NCBI GenBank assembly: GCA_022652485.1
Contig: JALCRK010000001.1
Span: forward strand, 1-64,000
Direction of reading: 5' to 3'
DNA length: 64,000 bases
DNA from: Sphingobium sp.
Lineage (GTDB): Bacteria > Pseudomonadota > Alphaproteobacteria > Sphingomonadales > Sphingomonadaceae
Part shown: positions 1 through 11,044 of the stretch, piece by piece
How positions within the stretch are numbered: the stretch's first letter is position 1
How the letters are laid out: every line of letters begins with the position of its first letter
The notes under the pieces: model-generated
What the model was told of the DNA's origin: nothing
The model's database searches: none
Seen by the model: the letters and a program-made list of their open reading frames with translations, nothing else
Translations under genes and position numbers: made by a program

Positions 1-1
1 C

Positions 2-325
2 AAGTCGACCGACATCGTTCGCGCGATTTCCCGCCTCAGCTATTTCTACAAGCATGAGAGCTGCGGCCAGTGCACCCCCTGCCGCGAGGGCACCGGCTGG
101 ATGTGGCGCGTGATGGAGCGCCTGCGCACCGGCGAGGCGGCGATCGAGGAGATCGACATGCTGCAACAGGTGACGAAGCAGGTCGAGGGCCACACCATCT
201 GCGCGCTCGGCGACGCGGCGGCCTGGCCGATCCAGGGCTTGATCCGCCACTTCCGTCCGGAGATCGAGCGGCGGATCGTGGAGCGCAAGGGCGGCGCGGC
301 CCCGATGATGGAGGCGGCGGAGTGA
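2..325 (+). CDS. nuoF: NADH-quinone oxidoreductase subunit F, C-terminal part (5' truncated by window edge)
   Basis: Frame 2 reads ...[28 protein letters not shown]..., the NuoF 4Fe-4S C-terminal motif; followed by nuoG-N. Confidence 0.95.
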   Translation, partial: KSTDIVRAISRLSYFYKHESCGQCTPCREGTGWMWRVMERLRTGEAAIEEIDMLQQVTKQVEGHTICALGDAAAWPIQGLIRHFRPEIERRIVERKGGAAPMMEAAE

Positions 326-350
326 TTGCTAACTCCTCTTTCACCTGTCC

Positions 351-454
351 CGTCACCCCGGCGAAAGCCGGGGTCCAGCTTATCTTTTGCGGCCTTTGGA
401 TGGCAGGCAGTGTTGTGAAAGGCAGCGGGACCCCGGATCAAGTCCGGGGTGACG
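351..454. repeat. REP-like palindromic element (family A, copy 1)
   Basis: CGTCACCCCGGCGAAAGCCGGGGTCC ... GGACCCCGGATCAAGTCCGGGGTGACG; inverted ends with internal hairpins. Confidence 0.8.
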
Positions 455-476
455 ATGTTGTGCGGGAGGCGGCGGA

Positions 477-1217
477 GTGAGGATCACGGGGGGCATAATA
501 TGCGTCATTGGCGCTGCGCTAACCTTGCAACATGCGTTCCCAGCAAAAGCTCAACTTGAGCCACAGGTTCAAACAGGGTCACGTATTGCAGTAAAGCCGA
601 GAGTGGTTGATCCGATCATGGCAGGAAGCATCAAGAAAGGGTTTGGACGTTGCGCTCTTCGTATGAGGAAAGATGCTAGCGCTGCGATAATGTCCCGAAG
701 CGATCCCGTGAATGTGGATTGGCAAGCCGTGGGCATAAAGCGCGAAAAATTCTTTTCGGCACAGGGGCTGAGAGAGTGTCTGGGTAAAGAGGCTAACGAC
801 CTACAACTTGCGCTCGGGATGAGCCTGAACGATAGTTCTTTTCGCGCAATCCTGATGGAAGAAGCATATTTGCAGCGTTTTGACAGCGCCCCCACCTTAC
901 CCGAAGGTGCAGCTGAGCAGACGGATAGAACCTATGTTTCGAAAGGCAATGATTTGCCAAGCGCTATGGGTTTGGGTCAGTTTGCCGATTGCCTGACCTT
1001 CCGGGGCACAGCAGAGTCGGATGCAATATTAAGGACCGCGCCGGGTACCAAGGCGGAATTAACTGCTGCTCAAGCTATGGCTCCAATCTTGGGCGAGTGT
1101 CTGGTGGAAGGGCAGAAAGTTTCTCTCACTCCTACCAGTATCAGAGCCTTGGTGGCTGATGGACTTTGGGTCCGCTATGGCCGCAATTCTAGTTCAGCAC
1201 TTGCGCAGGGAAAATGA
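477..1217 (+). CDS. Hypothetical secreted/periplasmic protein located between nuoF and nuoG
   Basis: 246-aa ORF with signal peptide-like N-terminus (MRITGGIICVIGAALTLQHAFPAKAQ), several Cys; stop 9 nt before nuoG ATG. Confidence 0.75.
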   Translation: MRITGGIICVIGAALTLQHAFPAKAQLEPQVQTGSRIAVKPRVVDPIMAGSIKKGFGRCALRMRKDASAAIMSRSDPVNVDWQAVGIKREKFFSAQGLRECLGKEANDLQLALGMSLNDSSFRAILMEEAYLQRFDSAPTLPEGAAEQTDRTYVSKGNDLPSAMGLGQFADCLTFRGTAESDAILRTAPGTKAELTAAQAMAPILGECLVEGQKVSLTPTSIRALVADGLWVRYGRNSSSALAQGK

Positions 1218-1226
1218 GAGCGACCA

Positions 1227-3233
1227 ATGCCTAAACTCACCGTAGATGGCGTAGAGATCGAGGTTCCCGCTGGCGCGACCGTGCTTCAGGCGTGCGAGCT
1301 GGCGGGCAAGGAAATCCCGCGTTTCTGCTATCATGAGCGCTTGTCCATTGCGGGCAACTGCCGCATGTGCCTCGTGGAAGTTTCCCCCGGCCCGCCGAAG
1401 CCGCAGGCGAGCTGCGCGCTTCCCGCTGCCGAGGGCCAGACCATCCGCACCGACAGCGAGATGGTGAAGAAGGCGCGCGAGGGGGTGATGGAGTTTCTGC
1501 TCATCAACCACCCCTTGGATTGCCCGATCTGCGATCAGGGCGGCGAGTGCGACCTGCAGGACCAGTCCGTCGCTTATGGCAAGGGCGCGAGCCGCTTCCA
1601 CGAGAACAAGCGCGCCGTGACCGACAAATATATGGGGCCGATCGTCAAGACGACGATGACGCGCTGCATCCAGTGCACGCGCTGCGTCCGCTTTGCCGAG
1701 GAAGTCGCGGGCGTGCCGGAAATCGGGGCGATCTATCGCGGCGAGAACATGCAGATCACCACTTATCTGGAGCACGCGGCGAAATCCGAGCTGTCCGGCA
1801 ATGTGGTCGATCTTTGCCCGGTCGGCGCGCTGACCTCCAAGCCCTACGCATTCGAGGCGCGGCCGTGGGAGCTGAAAAAGACTTTTTCCATCGACGTGAT
1901 GGATGCGCTCGGCACCAATATCCGCCTCGATAGCCGTGGTCGGCAGGTGCTGCGCGTGCTGCCGCGCGTCAATGATGACGTGAACGAGGAATGGGCGTCG
2001 GACAAGACCCGGCACCATGTCGATGCGCTGGTGCGCTCCCGCCTGGACAAGCCCTATGTCCGCAAGGGCGGCAAGCTCGTCGCGGCCACATGGGATGAGG
2101 CGTTCGCTGCGATTGCGGCGGTGAAGCATGGTGGAGCTGTAGCGGCTGTCGCGGGCGATCTGCTCGATTGCGAAACGATGTACGCGGGCCGCGAGCTGGT
2201 GAAGGCGCTGGGCGGGACGATGCTCGAAGGCCGTCAGACCGGCCTTGCCTATGACGTTTCGAGCCTCTCCGCCGTCAATTTCAACAGCACCATCGCGGGT
2301 GTCGAGACGGCGGACGTGATCCTGCTCGTCGGCACCAATCTCCGTTGGGAAGCGCCGCTCATCAATACGCGGGTGCGGAAAGCCATCAAGAAGGGCGCGA
2401 AGGTGTACGCCATCGGGCCACAGCATGATCTCACCTACAAGGTCGAGTGGCTGGGCAATGACGCGGGCCTGCTGGCGAAGCTGCCCAAGGCGGTGGTGGA
2501 AGCGTTCAAGGGCGCGCAACGCCCGCTGATGATCGTTGGCGGCGGCGTGCTGGCGAAGGACGGCGCGCATGGCGATACGCTGAAGCTGGTCGAGACGCTG
2601 GGCCTCGTGAAGGACGGCTGGAACGGCTATAACGTGCTGCACTTCGCGGCGGCGCGCATGGGCGGGCTGATGCTGGGCTTTGCCACGCAAGGCGGCATCA
2701 AGGCGATCGCGGCTGCTAGCCCCAAGTTGCTGTTCTCGCTGGGCGCCGACGAGGTGGATTATTCCGCGTTCGAAGGCAGCTTCAAGGTTTATGTCGGCCA
2801 TCATGGCGATGCGGGCGCAGGCGCGGCGGATGTGATCCTGCCGGGCGCTTCCTATGCCGAGAAGCCGGGCACTTACGTCAACCTCGAAGGGCGGGTGCAG
2901 CGCAGTGATAAGGCGGTGTTCGCGCCGGGCGATGCGCGCGAGGACTGGGCGATCTTCCGCGCGCTGAGCCAGGTTCTGGGCAAGACCCTGCCGTTCGACA
3001 GCTTCGACGAACTCCGCGCGAAGATGTTCGCCGATGTTCCCGCGCTTGGCGCGGAAGGGCTGGTGAATTACGGCTGGTCCGCTCCCAAGCTGCCGACCGG
3101 CGCGAGCGGTGAATTCGGCTCGCCGATCAAGGATTATTACCTCACCAACGCCATCTGCCGGGCCAGCCCGACGATGCAGCGCTGCTCGGCGGAGCTGCTG
3201 CACGGCGCGGAATTTGCGGAGGCCGCGGAATGA
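1227..3233 (+). CDS. nuoG: NADH-quinone oxidoreductase subunit G
   Basis: 2Fe-2S ferredoxin N-term (CRMCLVEV), CDQGGECDLQD, CIQCTRCVRF motifs. Confidence 0.97.
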   Translation: MPKLTVDGVEIEVPAGATVLQACELAGKEIPRFCYHERLSIAGNCRMCLVEVSPGPPKPQASCALPAAEGQTIRTDSEMVKKAREGVMEFLLINHPLDCPICDQGGECDLQDQSVAYGKGASRFHENKRAVTDKYMGPIVKTTMTRCIQCTRCVRFAEEVAGVPEIGAIYRGENMQITTYLEHAAKSELSGNVVDLCPVGALTSKPYAFEARPWELKKTFSIDVMDALGTNIRLDSRGRQVLRVLPRVNDDVNEEWASDKTRHHVDALVRSRLDKPYVRKGGKLVAATWDEAFAAIAAVKHGGAVAAVAGDLLDCETMYAGRELVKALGGTMLEGRQTGLAYDVSSLSAVNFNSTIAGVETADVILLVGTNLRWEAPLINTRVRKAIKKGAKVYAIGPQHDLTYKVEWLGNDAGLLAKLPKAVVEAFKGAQRPLMIVGGGVLAKDGAHGDTLKLVETLGLVKDGWNGYNVLHFAAARMGGLMLGFATQGGIKAIAAASPKLLFSLGADEVDYSAFEGSFKVYVGHHGDAGAGAADVILPGASYAEKPGTYVNLEGRVQRSDKAVFAPGDAREDWAIFRALSQVLGKTLPFDSFDELRAKMFADVPALGAEGLVNYGWSAPKLPTGASGEFGSPIKDYYLTNAICRASPTMQRCSAELLHGAEFAEAAE

Positions 3234-3253
3234 GGGAAGCCATTTTACATTCC

Positions 3254-3335
3254 CGTCATGCCAGCGCAGGCTGGCATCTCAGGCCCGCCGGCATGTCGCT
3301 GGTGGCACGAGACCCCAGCCTTCGCTGGGGTGACG
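3254..3335. repeat. REP-like palindromic element (family A, copy 2)
   Basis: CGTCATGCCAGCGCAGGCTGGCATCTC ... GACCCCAGCCTTCGCTGGGGTGACG. Confidence 0.85.
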
Positions 3336-3351
3336 GCTTGAGGGAGCCGTC

Positions 3352-4401
3352 ATGACCGCCTTCTTCCAGTCCTTTGGTATCCCGTTCGAGGCCGCATGGC
3401 TGCTCTCGACCATCATCGGCATTCTCGTCATCGCGCTGCCGCTGATGCTCGCCGTGGCGATGATCATCTATGCCGATCGCAAGATCTGGGCGGCTATGGC
3501 GCTGCGGCGCGGGCCGAACGTCGTCGGCCCCTTCGGCCTGCTGCAGTCGTTCGCGGATGGCCTCAAGGTCTTCCTGCAAGAGACGATCATCCCCAGTGCG
3601 GCGAACAAGGGATTGTTCCTGATCGCGCCGATCATCACCTTCACTGTCGCGCTGATGGCGTGGGCGGTGGTGCCGTTCGGCGCGGGCGTGGTGCTCGCCA
3701 ACATCAATGTCGGGCTGCTGTATATCCTCGCAATCAGTTCCTTGGGCGTCTATGGCGTGGTGATCGCGGGCTGGGCATCGAACTCGAAATACCCGTTTTT
3801 CAGCGCGATGCGCGCCTCGGCTCAGATGATTAGCTATGAAGTCTCGATCGGCTTCATCCTCATCTGCGTGGTGCTGTGGGCGGGCAGCTTCAACCTCTCG
3901 GTGATCGTCGAGAGCCAGCGCGGCTATTACGGCTTTTTGAATGGCAATGGCTTCAACCCGCTGCTGTTCCCGATGGCGGTGATGTTCCTGATTTCCGCGA
4001 TGGCGGAAACGGCTAGAGCGCCGTTCGACCTCACCGAGGCGGAGAGCGAGCTGGTCGCGGGCTATCAGACCGAATATTCGAGCATGGCCTTCGCGCTCTA
4101 CTGGCTCGGCGAATATGCCAACGTCATCCTGATGTGCGCGCTCAACGCGATCCTGTTCTGGGGCGGCTATCTGCCCCCGGTCGACTGGGCGCCGCTCTAT
4201 CTGGTGCCGGGTATCATCTGGCTGTTCATCAAGATACTGGTGTTCTTCTTCATCTTCAGCTGGGTCAAGGCGACCGTGCCGCGCTATCGCTATGACCAAC
4301 TGATGCGGCTGGGCTGGAAAGTCTTCCTGCCGACCTCGCTGTTCTTCGTGTTCCTCGTTTCCGGGTTTCTGATGCTGACCCGCTATGGAGCGGCCTCATG
4401 A
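3352..4401 (+). CDS. nuoH: NADH-quinone oxidoreductase subunit H
   Basis: Multi-[23 protein letters not shown] and [23 protein letters not shown] motifs. Confidence 0.97.
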   Translation: MTAFFQSFGIPFEAAWLLSTIIGILVIALPLMLAVAMIIYADRKIWAAMALRRGPNVVGPFGLLQSFADGLKVFLQETIIPSAANKGLFLIAPIITFTVALMAWAVVPFGAGVVLANINVGLLYILAISSLGVYGVVIAGWASNSKYPFFSAMRASAQMISYEVSIGFILICVVLWAGSFNLSVIVESQRGYYGFLNGNGFNPLLFPMAVMFLISAMAETARAPFDLTEAESELVAGYQTEYSSMAFALYWLGEYANVILMCALNAILFWGGYLPPVDWAPLYLVPGIIWLFIKILVFFFIFSWVKATVPRYRYDQLMRLGWKVFLPTSLFFVFLVSGFLMLTRYGAAS

Positions 4402-4880
4402 TTGCTCATTGGATCAAATCCTTCACCCTCTGGGAGTTCGTGAAGGCGCATTGGCTGACCTTGAAATATTTCTTCAAGCCCAAGGCGACGATCAACTATC
4501 CGTTCGAGAAGAACCCGATCTCGCCCCGCTTCCGCGGCGAACATGCGCTGCGCCGTTATCCGAATGGCGAGGAGCGCTGCATCGCGTGCAAGCTGTGCGA
4601 GGCGATCTGCCCGGCGCAGGCGATCACCATCGAGGCGCAGCCGCGTGAGGATGGATCACGCCGCACCACGCGCTACGACATCGACATGACCAAGTGCATC
4701 TATTGCGGTTTCTGTCAGGAAGCCTGCCCGGTCGATGCGATTGTCGAGGGGCCGAATTTCGAGTTCGCCACCGAAACGCGCGAGGAGCTGCTTTACGACA
4801 AGGCGAAGCTGCTTGAGAATGGCGACAAATGGGAGCGGGCGATCGCGGCGAACCTTGCCGCCGATGCGCCCTATCGTTAA
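4398..4880 (+). CDS. nuoI: NADH-quinone oxidoreductase subunit I (ferredoxin-type)
   Basis: Two CxxCxxCxxxCP motifs ([24 protein letters not shown]); overlaps nuoH stop. Confidence 0.97.
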   Translation: MIAHWIKSFTLWEFVKAHWLTLKYFFKPKATINYPFEKNPISPRFRGEHALRRYPNGEERCIACKLCEAICPAQAITIEAQPREDGSRRTTRYDIDMTKCIYCGFCQEACPVDAIVEGPNFEFATETREELLYDKAKLLENGDKWERAIAANLAADAPYR

Positions 4881-4907
4881 GGCGCGGCTTAGGGGGATGA
4901 ACATCCA

Positions 4908-5519
4908 GTGATACAGGTCTTCGCCTTTTATCTCTTCGCGGCGCTGATGCTGATGGCGGGCGCGCTGACGATCTTCGCGCGCAATCCGGTGCACAGCGTG
5001 CTGTGGCTGATCGTCGCCTTCTTCAACGCGGCGGGGCTGATGGTGCTCGTCGGCGCGGAGTTCATCGCCATGCTGCTCGTCATCGTCTATGTCGGCGCGG
5101 TCGCGGTGCTGTTCCTGTTCGTCGTGATGATGCTCAACATCGATTTTGCCGAGCTGCGCGCCGGGTTCGTCAGCTATCTGCCATTCGGGATGCTCATAGC
5201 ACTCGGCCTGCTGGCGGAAATCCTGCTGGGGCTGGGCGTGTGGAAGGCGGGGCCGGTGCAGCTTAGCCTTCGCGCCGCGCCGACGCCTGCCGATGTGCCG
5301 AATATCGAGGCGATCGGCGCCTTGCTCTACACGCGCTATATCTTCCTCTTTGAAATGGCGGGCATTGTGCTGCTCGTCGCGATGATCGGCGCGATCGTGC
5401 TGACGCACCGTGCGCGCGGCGGGGTGAAGTCGCAGAATATCGACAAGCAGAACCGCCGCCGTCCGGGTGAAGCCGTCGTCAACGTCAATCAGCCCATTGG
5501 GCAGGGGGTGGAGCTGTGA
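4908..5519 (+). CDS. nuoJ: NADH-quinone oxidoreductase subunit J
   Basis: Multi-TM, NPVHSVLWLIVAFFNAAGL, operon position. Confidence 0.95.
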   Translation: MIQVFAFYLFAALMLMAGALTIFARNPVHSVLWLIVAFFNAAGLMVLVGAEFIAMLLVIVYVGAVAVLFLFVVMMLNIDFAELRAGFVSYLPFGMLIALGLLAEILLGLGVWKAGPVQLSLRAAPTPADVPNIEAIGALLYTRYIFLFEMAGIVLLVAMIGAIVLTHRARGGVKSQNIDKQNRRRPGEAVVNVNQPIGQGVEL

Positions 5520-5529
5520 TCGGCAATTG

Positions 5530-5605
5530 CGTCATGCCAGCGCAGGCTGGCATCTCGTGCGGTGGCACGCGGCGGCCCGGGATCCCAGCCTTCGCTGGGA
5601 TGACG
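5530..5605. repeat. REP-like palindromic element (family A, copy 3)
   Basis: CGTCATGCCAGCGCAGGCTGGCATCTCG ... GGGATCCCAGCCTTCGCTGGGATGACG; near-identical to the 3254-3335 copy. Confidence 0.85.
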
Positions 5606-5628
5606 GCCTCCCTTGAGAGGAGTCCGTC

Positions 5629-5934
5629 ATGATCGGCCTGCAACATTATCTGGTCGTCTCAGCGATCCTGTTCGTGATGGGCGTGCTCGGCATCTTCATC
5701 AACCGCAAGAACATCATCATCATCTTGATGGCGATCGAGCTGATCCTCTTGAGCGTGAACCTCAATCTCGTCGCCTTCTCGGCTTACTTAGGCGATCTTG
5801 TCGGCCAGGTGTTCAGCATGTTCGTGCTCACCGTGGCGGCGGGCGAGGCGGCGATTGGCCTTGCGATCCTTGTCATTTATTTCCGCTCGCGCGGCACCAT
5901 TGCCGTTGACGATGCCAACCGGATGAAGGGGTAA
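5629..5934 (+). CDS. nuoK: NADH-quinone oxidoreductase subunit K
   Basis: 101 aa, 3 [29 protein letters not shown] signature. Confidence 0.97.
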   Translation: MIGLQHYLVVSAILFVMGVLGIFINRKNIIIILMAIELILLSVNLNLVAFSAYLGDLVGQVFSMFVLTVAAGEAAIGLAILVIYFRSRGTIAVDDANRMKG

Positions 5935-5938
5935 GCCG

Positions 5939-7981
5939 GTGCAGTCGATCCAGCTTATCGTATTCCTGCCGCTGCTCGCCGCGATCATCGCTGGCTTAGG
6001 CAACAAGGCGCTGGGCAATGTGCCCGCCAAGATCGTGACGACGGGTGCGCTGTTCGTCTCCTGCGCGCTCTCCTGGCCGATCTTCCTTTCCTATGTCGCG
6101 GGTCATGCCGAACCGAGCGTGGCGCCGGTGCTGCACTGGCTGTCCTCCGGCAGCTTCAACGCCGCATGGGAGCTGCGCGTCGATGCGCTCACCGCCGTGA
6201 TGCTGGTGGTGGTGACGAGCGTCTCCGCCCTCGTGCACCTCTATAGCTGGGGCTATATGGACGAGGAGCCGGATCAGCCGCGCTTCTTCGCCTATCTCTC
6301 GCTCTTCACCTTCGCCATGCTGATGCTGGTGACGGCGAACAACCTGCTCCAGATGTTCTTCGGCTGGGAAGGGGTGGGCCTCGCGTCCTATCTCCTCATC
6401 GGCTTCTGGTTCCGCAAGCCCTCCGCTAGCGCCGCTGCGATCAAGGCGTTCGTCGTCAATCGTGTGGGTGACTTGGGCTTCATGCTCGGCATCTTCGGCA
6501 CCTATCTGGTGTTCGACACGATCTCGATCCCCGACATTCTCGCCGCCGCCCCCGGCATGGCGGGCAGCACCATCGGGTTCCTCGGGCATCGCTTCGATAC
6601 GATGACGGTGCTGTGCCTGCTGCTGTTCGTCGGCGCCTGTGGCAAGTCGGCGCAGCTTGGCCTGCACACCTGGTTGCCGGACGCGATGGAAGGCCCGACG
6701 CCGGTTTCCGCGCTGATCCACGCCGCGACGATGGTGACGGCGGGCGTGTTCATGGTCTGCCGCCTGTCGCCGATGTTCGAGACGAGCGAGACCGCGATGC
6801 ATGTCGTGACCTATGTCGGCGCGGCGACCTGTCTGTTCGCCGCCACCGTTGGCACGACGCAGACCGACATCAAGCGCGTGATCGCCTATTCGACCTGTTC
6901 GCAGCTCGGCTATATGTTCTTCGCGGCCGGCGTAGGCGCTTATGGCGCGGCGATGTTCCACCTCTTCACCCACGCCTTCTTCAAGGCGCTGCTGTTCCTC
7001 GGCGCGGGCAGCGTCATCCACGCGATGCACCACGAGCAGGACATGCGCTATTACGGCGCGCTGCGTAAGGAAATCCCGGTCACGTTCTGGGCGATGACGG
7101 CAGGCACGCTCGCCATCACCGGCGTGGGCATCCCCGGCACCTTGTTCGGCTTCGCGGGCTTCTTCTCGAAGGATTCGATCCTCGAAAGCGCCTATGCGGC
7201 TGGCGGACCGGGCACGACGGCGTTCCTGATCGGCGTGTTCGCGGCGCTGCTCACCAGCTTCTACAGCTGGCGGCTCGTGTTCCTCACCTTCTTCGGCGCA
7301 CCGCGCTGGGCGGGCAGCGAGCATATCCAGCACGCGGTTCATGACGCGCACGGCCATGACGACCATGCGCATGACGCGCACCATGATCACCATCACGGCC
7401 ATGATGGCACGGCAGGCTATCATCCGCATGAAAGCCCGCTCAACATGCTGGTCCCGCTCGTCGTGCTGTCCCTGGGCGCGGTGCTGGCAGGCATCCTCTT
7501 CCACGGCGCGTTCATCGATCCGGAAGGCGGCGCGCATTTCTGGGAGGCATCGACGCTCGCATTCAACGAGCATCTGATGCACGCGAGCCACGGGGTGCCG
7601 CTGTGGGTCAAATGGTCGCCGTTCGCGGTGATGGCGACGGGTCTCACCATCGCCTACATGGCCTATATCCGCCATACCGATTGGCCCGCGAAGTTCACGG
7701 CGCACTTCCATGTGCTCTATGACTTCCTCTTGAACAAATGGTATTTCGACGAGCTGTATAACGCGATCTTCGTCAAGCCCGCCTTTGCCATCGGCCGCTT
7801 CTTCTGGAAGCGCGGCGACGAGGGCACCATCGATCGCTTCGGCCCCAACGGCATGGCGGCGCTGGTCGTTGCGGGCGGGCGCGTGACGCGCAGGCTCCAG
7901 TCCGGCTATCTCTACACTTATGCGCTGGTGATGCTCCTCGGCCTCGCCGCTGCGGTAACCTGGGCGATTACACAATCATGA
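5939..7981 (+). CDS. nuoL: NADH-quinone oxidoreductase subunit L (GTG start)
   Basis: Antiporter-like subunit; [54 protein letters not shown]. Confidence 0.97.
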   Translation: MQSIQLIVFLPLLAAIIAGLGNKALGNVPAKIVTTGALFVSCALSWPIFLSYVAGHAEPSVAPVLHWLSSGSFNAAWELRVDALTAVMLVVVTSVSALVHLYSWGYMDEEPDQPRFFAYLSLFTFAMLMLVTANNLLQMFFGWEGVGLASYLLIGFWFRKPSASAAAIKAFVVNRVGDLGFMLGIFGTYLVFDTISIPDILAAAPGMAGSTIGFLGHRFDTMTVLCLLLFVGACGKSAQLGLHTWLPDAMEGPTPVSALIHAATMVTAGVFMVCRLSPMFETSETAMHVVTYVGAATCLFAATVGTTQTDIKRVIAYSTCSQLGYMFFAAGVGAYGAAMFHLFTHAFFKALLFLGAGSVIHAMHHEQDMRYYGALRKEIPVTFWAMTAGTLAITGVGIPGTLFGFAGFFSKDSILESAYAAGGPGTTAFLIGVFAALLTSFYSWRLVFLTFFGAPRWAGSEHIQHAVHDAHGHDDHAHDAHHDHHHGHDGTAGYHPHESPLNMLVPLVVLSLGAVLAGILFHGAFIDPEGGAHFWEASTLAFNEHLMHASHGVPLWVKWSPFAVMATGLTIAYMAYIRHTDWPAKFTAHFHVLYDFLLNKWYFDELYNAIFVKPAFAIGRFFWKRGDEGTIDRFGPNGMAALVVAGGRVTRRLQSGYLYTYALVMLLGLAAAVTWAITQS

Positions 7982-7991
7982 GCAACCTGGC

Positions 7992-9575
7992 ATGAACGAG
8001 CTCGGCTTTCCCATTCTTTCGCTGATGATGGCCGTGCCGATGGCGGGCGCGCTGCTGTGCCTGTTCGCTTCGGCCCCGCAGGCCCGGCAGGTCGCGCTGG
8101 TCGCCACGCTGGCCGATCTGGTGCTTGGGCTTCTGCTCTGGCTCAATTTCGACCAGAGCGCGGGCCATGCGCAGTGGCAGTTTCAGGAATATGCGCCAAT
8201 CTTCGGCCGCTTCGCCTGGGCGATGGGGATCGACGGCATCGCGCTCACCCTGATCGCATTGACCGTATTCCTGATGCCGATCTGTATTCTCGCCAGCTGG
8301 GACTCGATCGAAAAGCGCGTCGGCGAATATATGGCCGCGTTCCTGTTCATGGAAACGCTGATGATCGGCGTGTTCGCGGCGCAGGATCTGTTCCTGTTCT
8401 ACATCTTCTTCGAGGCCGGCCTCATCCCGATGTATCTCATCATCGGCATCTGGGGCGGCGTGAACCGCATTTACGCGAGCTACAAGTTCTTCCTCTACAC
8501 GTTGCTCGGTTCGGTGCTGATGCTGATCGCGATGCTGTGGATGGCGCGCGAGGCGGGCAGCACGGATATCCCGACTTTGATGGCCTACAGCTTCGACCCC
8601 AAGGTGCAGACCTGGCTGTGGCTCGCCTTCTTCGCCAGCTTTGCGGTCAAGATGCCGATGTGGCCGGTCCACACCTGGTTGCCCGATGCGCACGTGCAGG
8701 CGCCGACCGCGGGCTCCGTCATTCTGGCGGGTGTGCTCTTGAAGATGGGCGGCTATGGCTTCATCCGCTTCTCGCTGCCGATGTTCCCCGAGGCGTCCGC
8801 GCAGTTCGCCTGGCTCGTGTTCGGCCTGTCGATGGTCGCGGTGGTCTATACCTCGCTGGTCGCGCTGGTGCAGAGCGACATGAAGAAGCTGATCGCATAC
8901 AGCTCGGTTGCGCATATGGCGATCGTCACCGTCGGCCTGTTCGCGTTCAATCAGGCGGGCATCGAGGGCGCGATGATGGTGATGCTGGGCCACGGCCTTG
9001 TGTCGGGCGCGCTGTTCCTCTGCGTCGGCGTGATCTATGACCGCCTGCACACCCGCGAGATCGACCGTTATGGCGGCCTCTCGATCAATATGCCGAAATA
9101 TGCGCTGCTGTTCATGCTGTTCACGATGGCGTCGGTCGGCCTGCCCGGCACGTCAAACTTCGTTGGCGAGTTTCTTGCGCTGATGGGCGTCTATCAGGCG
9201 TCGAGCTGGGTCGCGCTGGTGGCGACGACCGGCATCATCCTCGGCGCGGCCTATATGCTCTATCTCTATCGCCGCATCTGCTTCGGCGACCAGAAGAACG
9301 CCGACGCCGCTGCGATGCCGGACCTTAGCCCGCGCGAGCTGGTGATGCTCGTTCCCATCGGCCTTTCGGTGCTGTGGATGGGCGTCTATCCCGAGAGCTT
9401 CCTTGCGCCCATGCGCGCCGACGTGCAGGCGATCGTCGCCCGCATGGCGCCCGCTGCGCCGGAGGGTGACGCGAAGCTCACCGCCGGCAAGCCCCACGCA
9501 GCGCCCGCCGAACATGAAAACCACGAAGCAACAAACGAACATGGCGGGCCTGAAACCGCAGCAGAGGCGCACTGA
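7992..9575 (+). CDS. nuoM: NADH-quinone oxidoreductase subunit M
   Basis: [55 protein letters not shown]. Confidence 0.97.
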   Translation: MNELGFPILSLMMAVPMAGALLCLFASAPQARQVALVATLADLVLGLLLWLNFDQSAGHAQWQFQEYAPIFGRFAWAMGIDGIALTLIALTVFLMPICILASWDSIEKRVGEYMAAFLFMETLMIGVFAAQDLFLFYIFFEAGLIPMYLIIGIWGGVNRIYASYKFFLYTLLGSVLMLIAMLWMAREAGSTDIPTLMAYSFDPKVQTWLWLAFFASFAVKMPMWPVHTWLPDAHVQAPTAGSVILAGVLLKMGGYGFIRFSLPMFPEASAQFAWLVFGLSMVAVVYTSLVALVQSDMKKLIAYSSVAHMAIVTVGLFAFNQAGIEGAMMVMLGHGLVSGALFLCVGVIYDRLHTREIDRYGGLSINMPKYALLFMLFTMASVGLPGTSNFVGEFLALMGVYQASSWVALVATTGIILGAAYMLYLYRRICFGDQKNADAAAMPDLSPRELVMLVPIGLSVLWMGVYPESFLAPMRADVQAIVARMAPAAPEGDAKLTAGKPHAAPAEHENHEATNEHGGPETAAEAH

Positions 9576-11011
9576 TGTTTGACACCGCATCCCTGATGAT
9601 GACCCTGCCGGAGCTGGTACTGACGGCGGGCGGGCTGATCCTGATGATGGTTGCCGCCTATGCGGGTGACGGAGCCGCGCGCCTGGTGGGCTGGCTCTCG
9701 GTCGCGACGCTGGCGCTCGCGGGCTGGACGCTCTGCCCGGCATGGGCGACCAGCGGCGAGGCGTTCGATGGCCTCTATCGCGCCGACGCGTTCGGCGCCT
9801 TCGCCAAGGTGCTGATCTACGTCGCCGCCGCTGTGTCCATCATTGTCGCGCCGCGCTTCTTCGAGACGGGCCGCGCGATCCGCGCCGAATATCCGATCCT
9901 CATCCTGTTCGCGTCTGCCGGCATGGGGCTGATGGTCTCGGCGGGCGACATGCTGACGCTCTATGTCGGCCTGGAGCTGAACAGCCTTGCCGCCTATGTG
10001 CTGGCGAGCTTCATGCGGCAGGATGGGCGCTCGGCGGAAGCGGGTCTCAAATATTTCGTGCTCGGTGCGCTGGCGAGCGGCATCCTGCTCTATGGCGTTT
10101 CGCTGCTCTACGGCTTTACCGGCAGCACCAGCTATGCGGGCATTTCGACCGCTCTCTCCGATGGCCTCTCGCATGGCGAGCTGTTCGGCCTCGTATTCGT
10201 GCTGACCGGCCTCGCGTTCAAGATCAGCGCGGTGCCGTTCCACATGTGGACGCCGGACGTCTATGAAGGCGCGCCGACGCCCGTCACCGCCTTCTTCGCC
10301 AGCGCCCCCAAGGTCGCGGCGATGGGCCTCACCGTGCGCGTCGCGATGGAGGCGATGGGCGGCGCGGTGCACGAGTGGCAGCAGATCGTCATTTTCGTGG
10401 CATTGGCCTCCATCCTGTTCGGCGCGGTCGCGGCGATCGGCCAGACCAACATCAAGCGGCTGTTGGCGTACTCCTCGATCAACAATGTCGGTTTCGCGCT
10501 GATCGGCCTTGCGGCTGGGACGCGCGAGGGCGTCGCCGCGGTGATGAGCTATCTCGCCATCTATGTCGTGATGACGCTGGGCAGCTTCCTGTGCGTACTC
10601 CAGATGCGCGACAAGGATGGCAACCCCGTCGAAGACATCGCCAGCCTCGCTGGCCTGTCGCAGACCCGCAAGGGGCTGGCGGCGGCGTTCGCCATCTTCA
10701 TGTTCTCGCTGGCCGGCATTCCGCCGCTGATGGGCTTCTGGGCGAAGTTCCTGGTGTTCGATGCGGCGGTCGCTGCCGGAATGACCGGGCTTGCCGCCTT
10801 CGGTATCGCTATGTCGGTGGTCGGCGCGTTCTATTATCTGAAGATCATCAAGACGATCTATTTCGACGAGCCCGCCGCCGGATACGCACCCGCCGCGAGC
10901 CGCCTCGAAAGCGCGCTGATCGCGGTGTCGGCGGCGGTGATCGTGATCGGCTATTTCTTCAACCCGCTGCTCGATAGCGTAAGCGCGGCAGCGGCGGCGG
11001 CACTGCACTGA
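9575..11011 (+). CDS. nuoN: NADH-quinone oxidoreductase subunit N
   Basis: Antiporter-like; VPFHMWTPDVYEGAPTPVTAF; ATG overlaps nuoM stop. Confidence 0.97.
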   Translation: MFDTASLMMTLPELVLTAGGLILMMVAAYAGDGAARLVGWLSVATLALAGWTLCPAWATSGEAFDGLYRADAFGAFAKVLIYVAAAVSIIVAPRFFETGRAIRAEYPILILFASAGMGLMVSAGDMLTLYVGLELNSLAAYVLASFMRQDGRSAEAGLKYFVLGALASGILLYGVSLLYGFTGSTSYAGISTALSDGLSHGELFGLVFVLTGLAFKISAVPFHMWTPDVYEGAPTPVTAFFASAPKVAAMGLTVRVAMEAMGGAVHEWQQIVIFVALASILFGAVAAIGQTNIKRLLAYSSINNVGFALIGLAAGTREGVAAVMSYLAIYVVMTLGSFLCVLQMRDKDGNPVEDIASLAGLSQTRKGLAAAFAIFMFSLAGIPPLMGFWAKFLVFDAAVAAGMTGLAAFGIAMSVVGAFYYLKIIKTIYFDEPAAGYAPAASRLESALIAVSAAVIVIGYFFNPLLDSVSAAAAAALH

Positions 11012-11044
11012 CCCTATGATGTGCTCCGGCGGCGGCCGGAGCCC

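Noticed and set aside
1194-3203. 669-aa ORF antisense to nuoG
   Set aside because: High-GC mirror ORF; low-complexity Arg/His/Ala-rich composition, and nuoG on the plus strand is certain.
5996-7975. 659-aa ORF antisense to nuoL
   Set aside because: Shadow ORF of a GC-rich coding strand; no recognisable domain.
9386-11008. 540-aa ORF antisense to nuoN
   Set aside because: Shadow ORF; nuoN is well supported.
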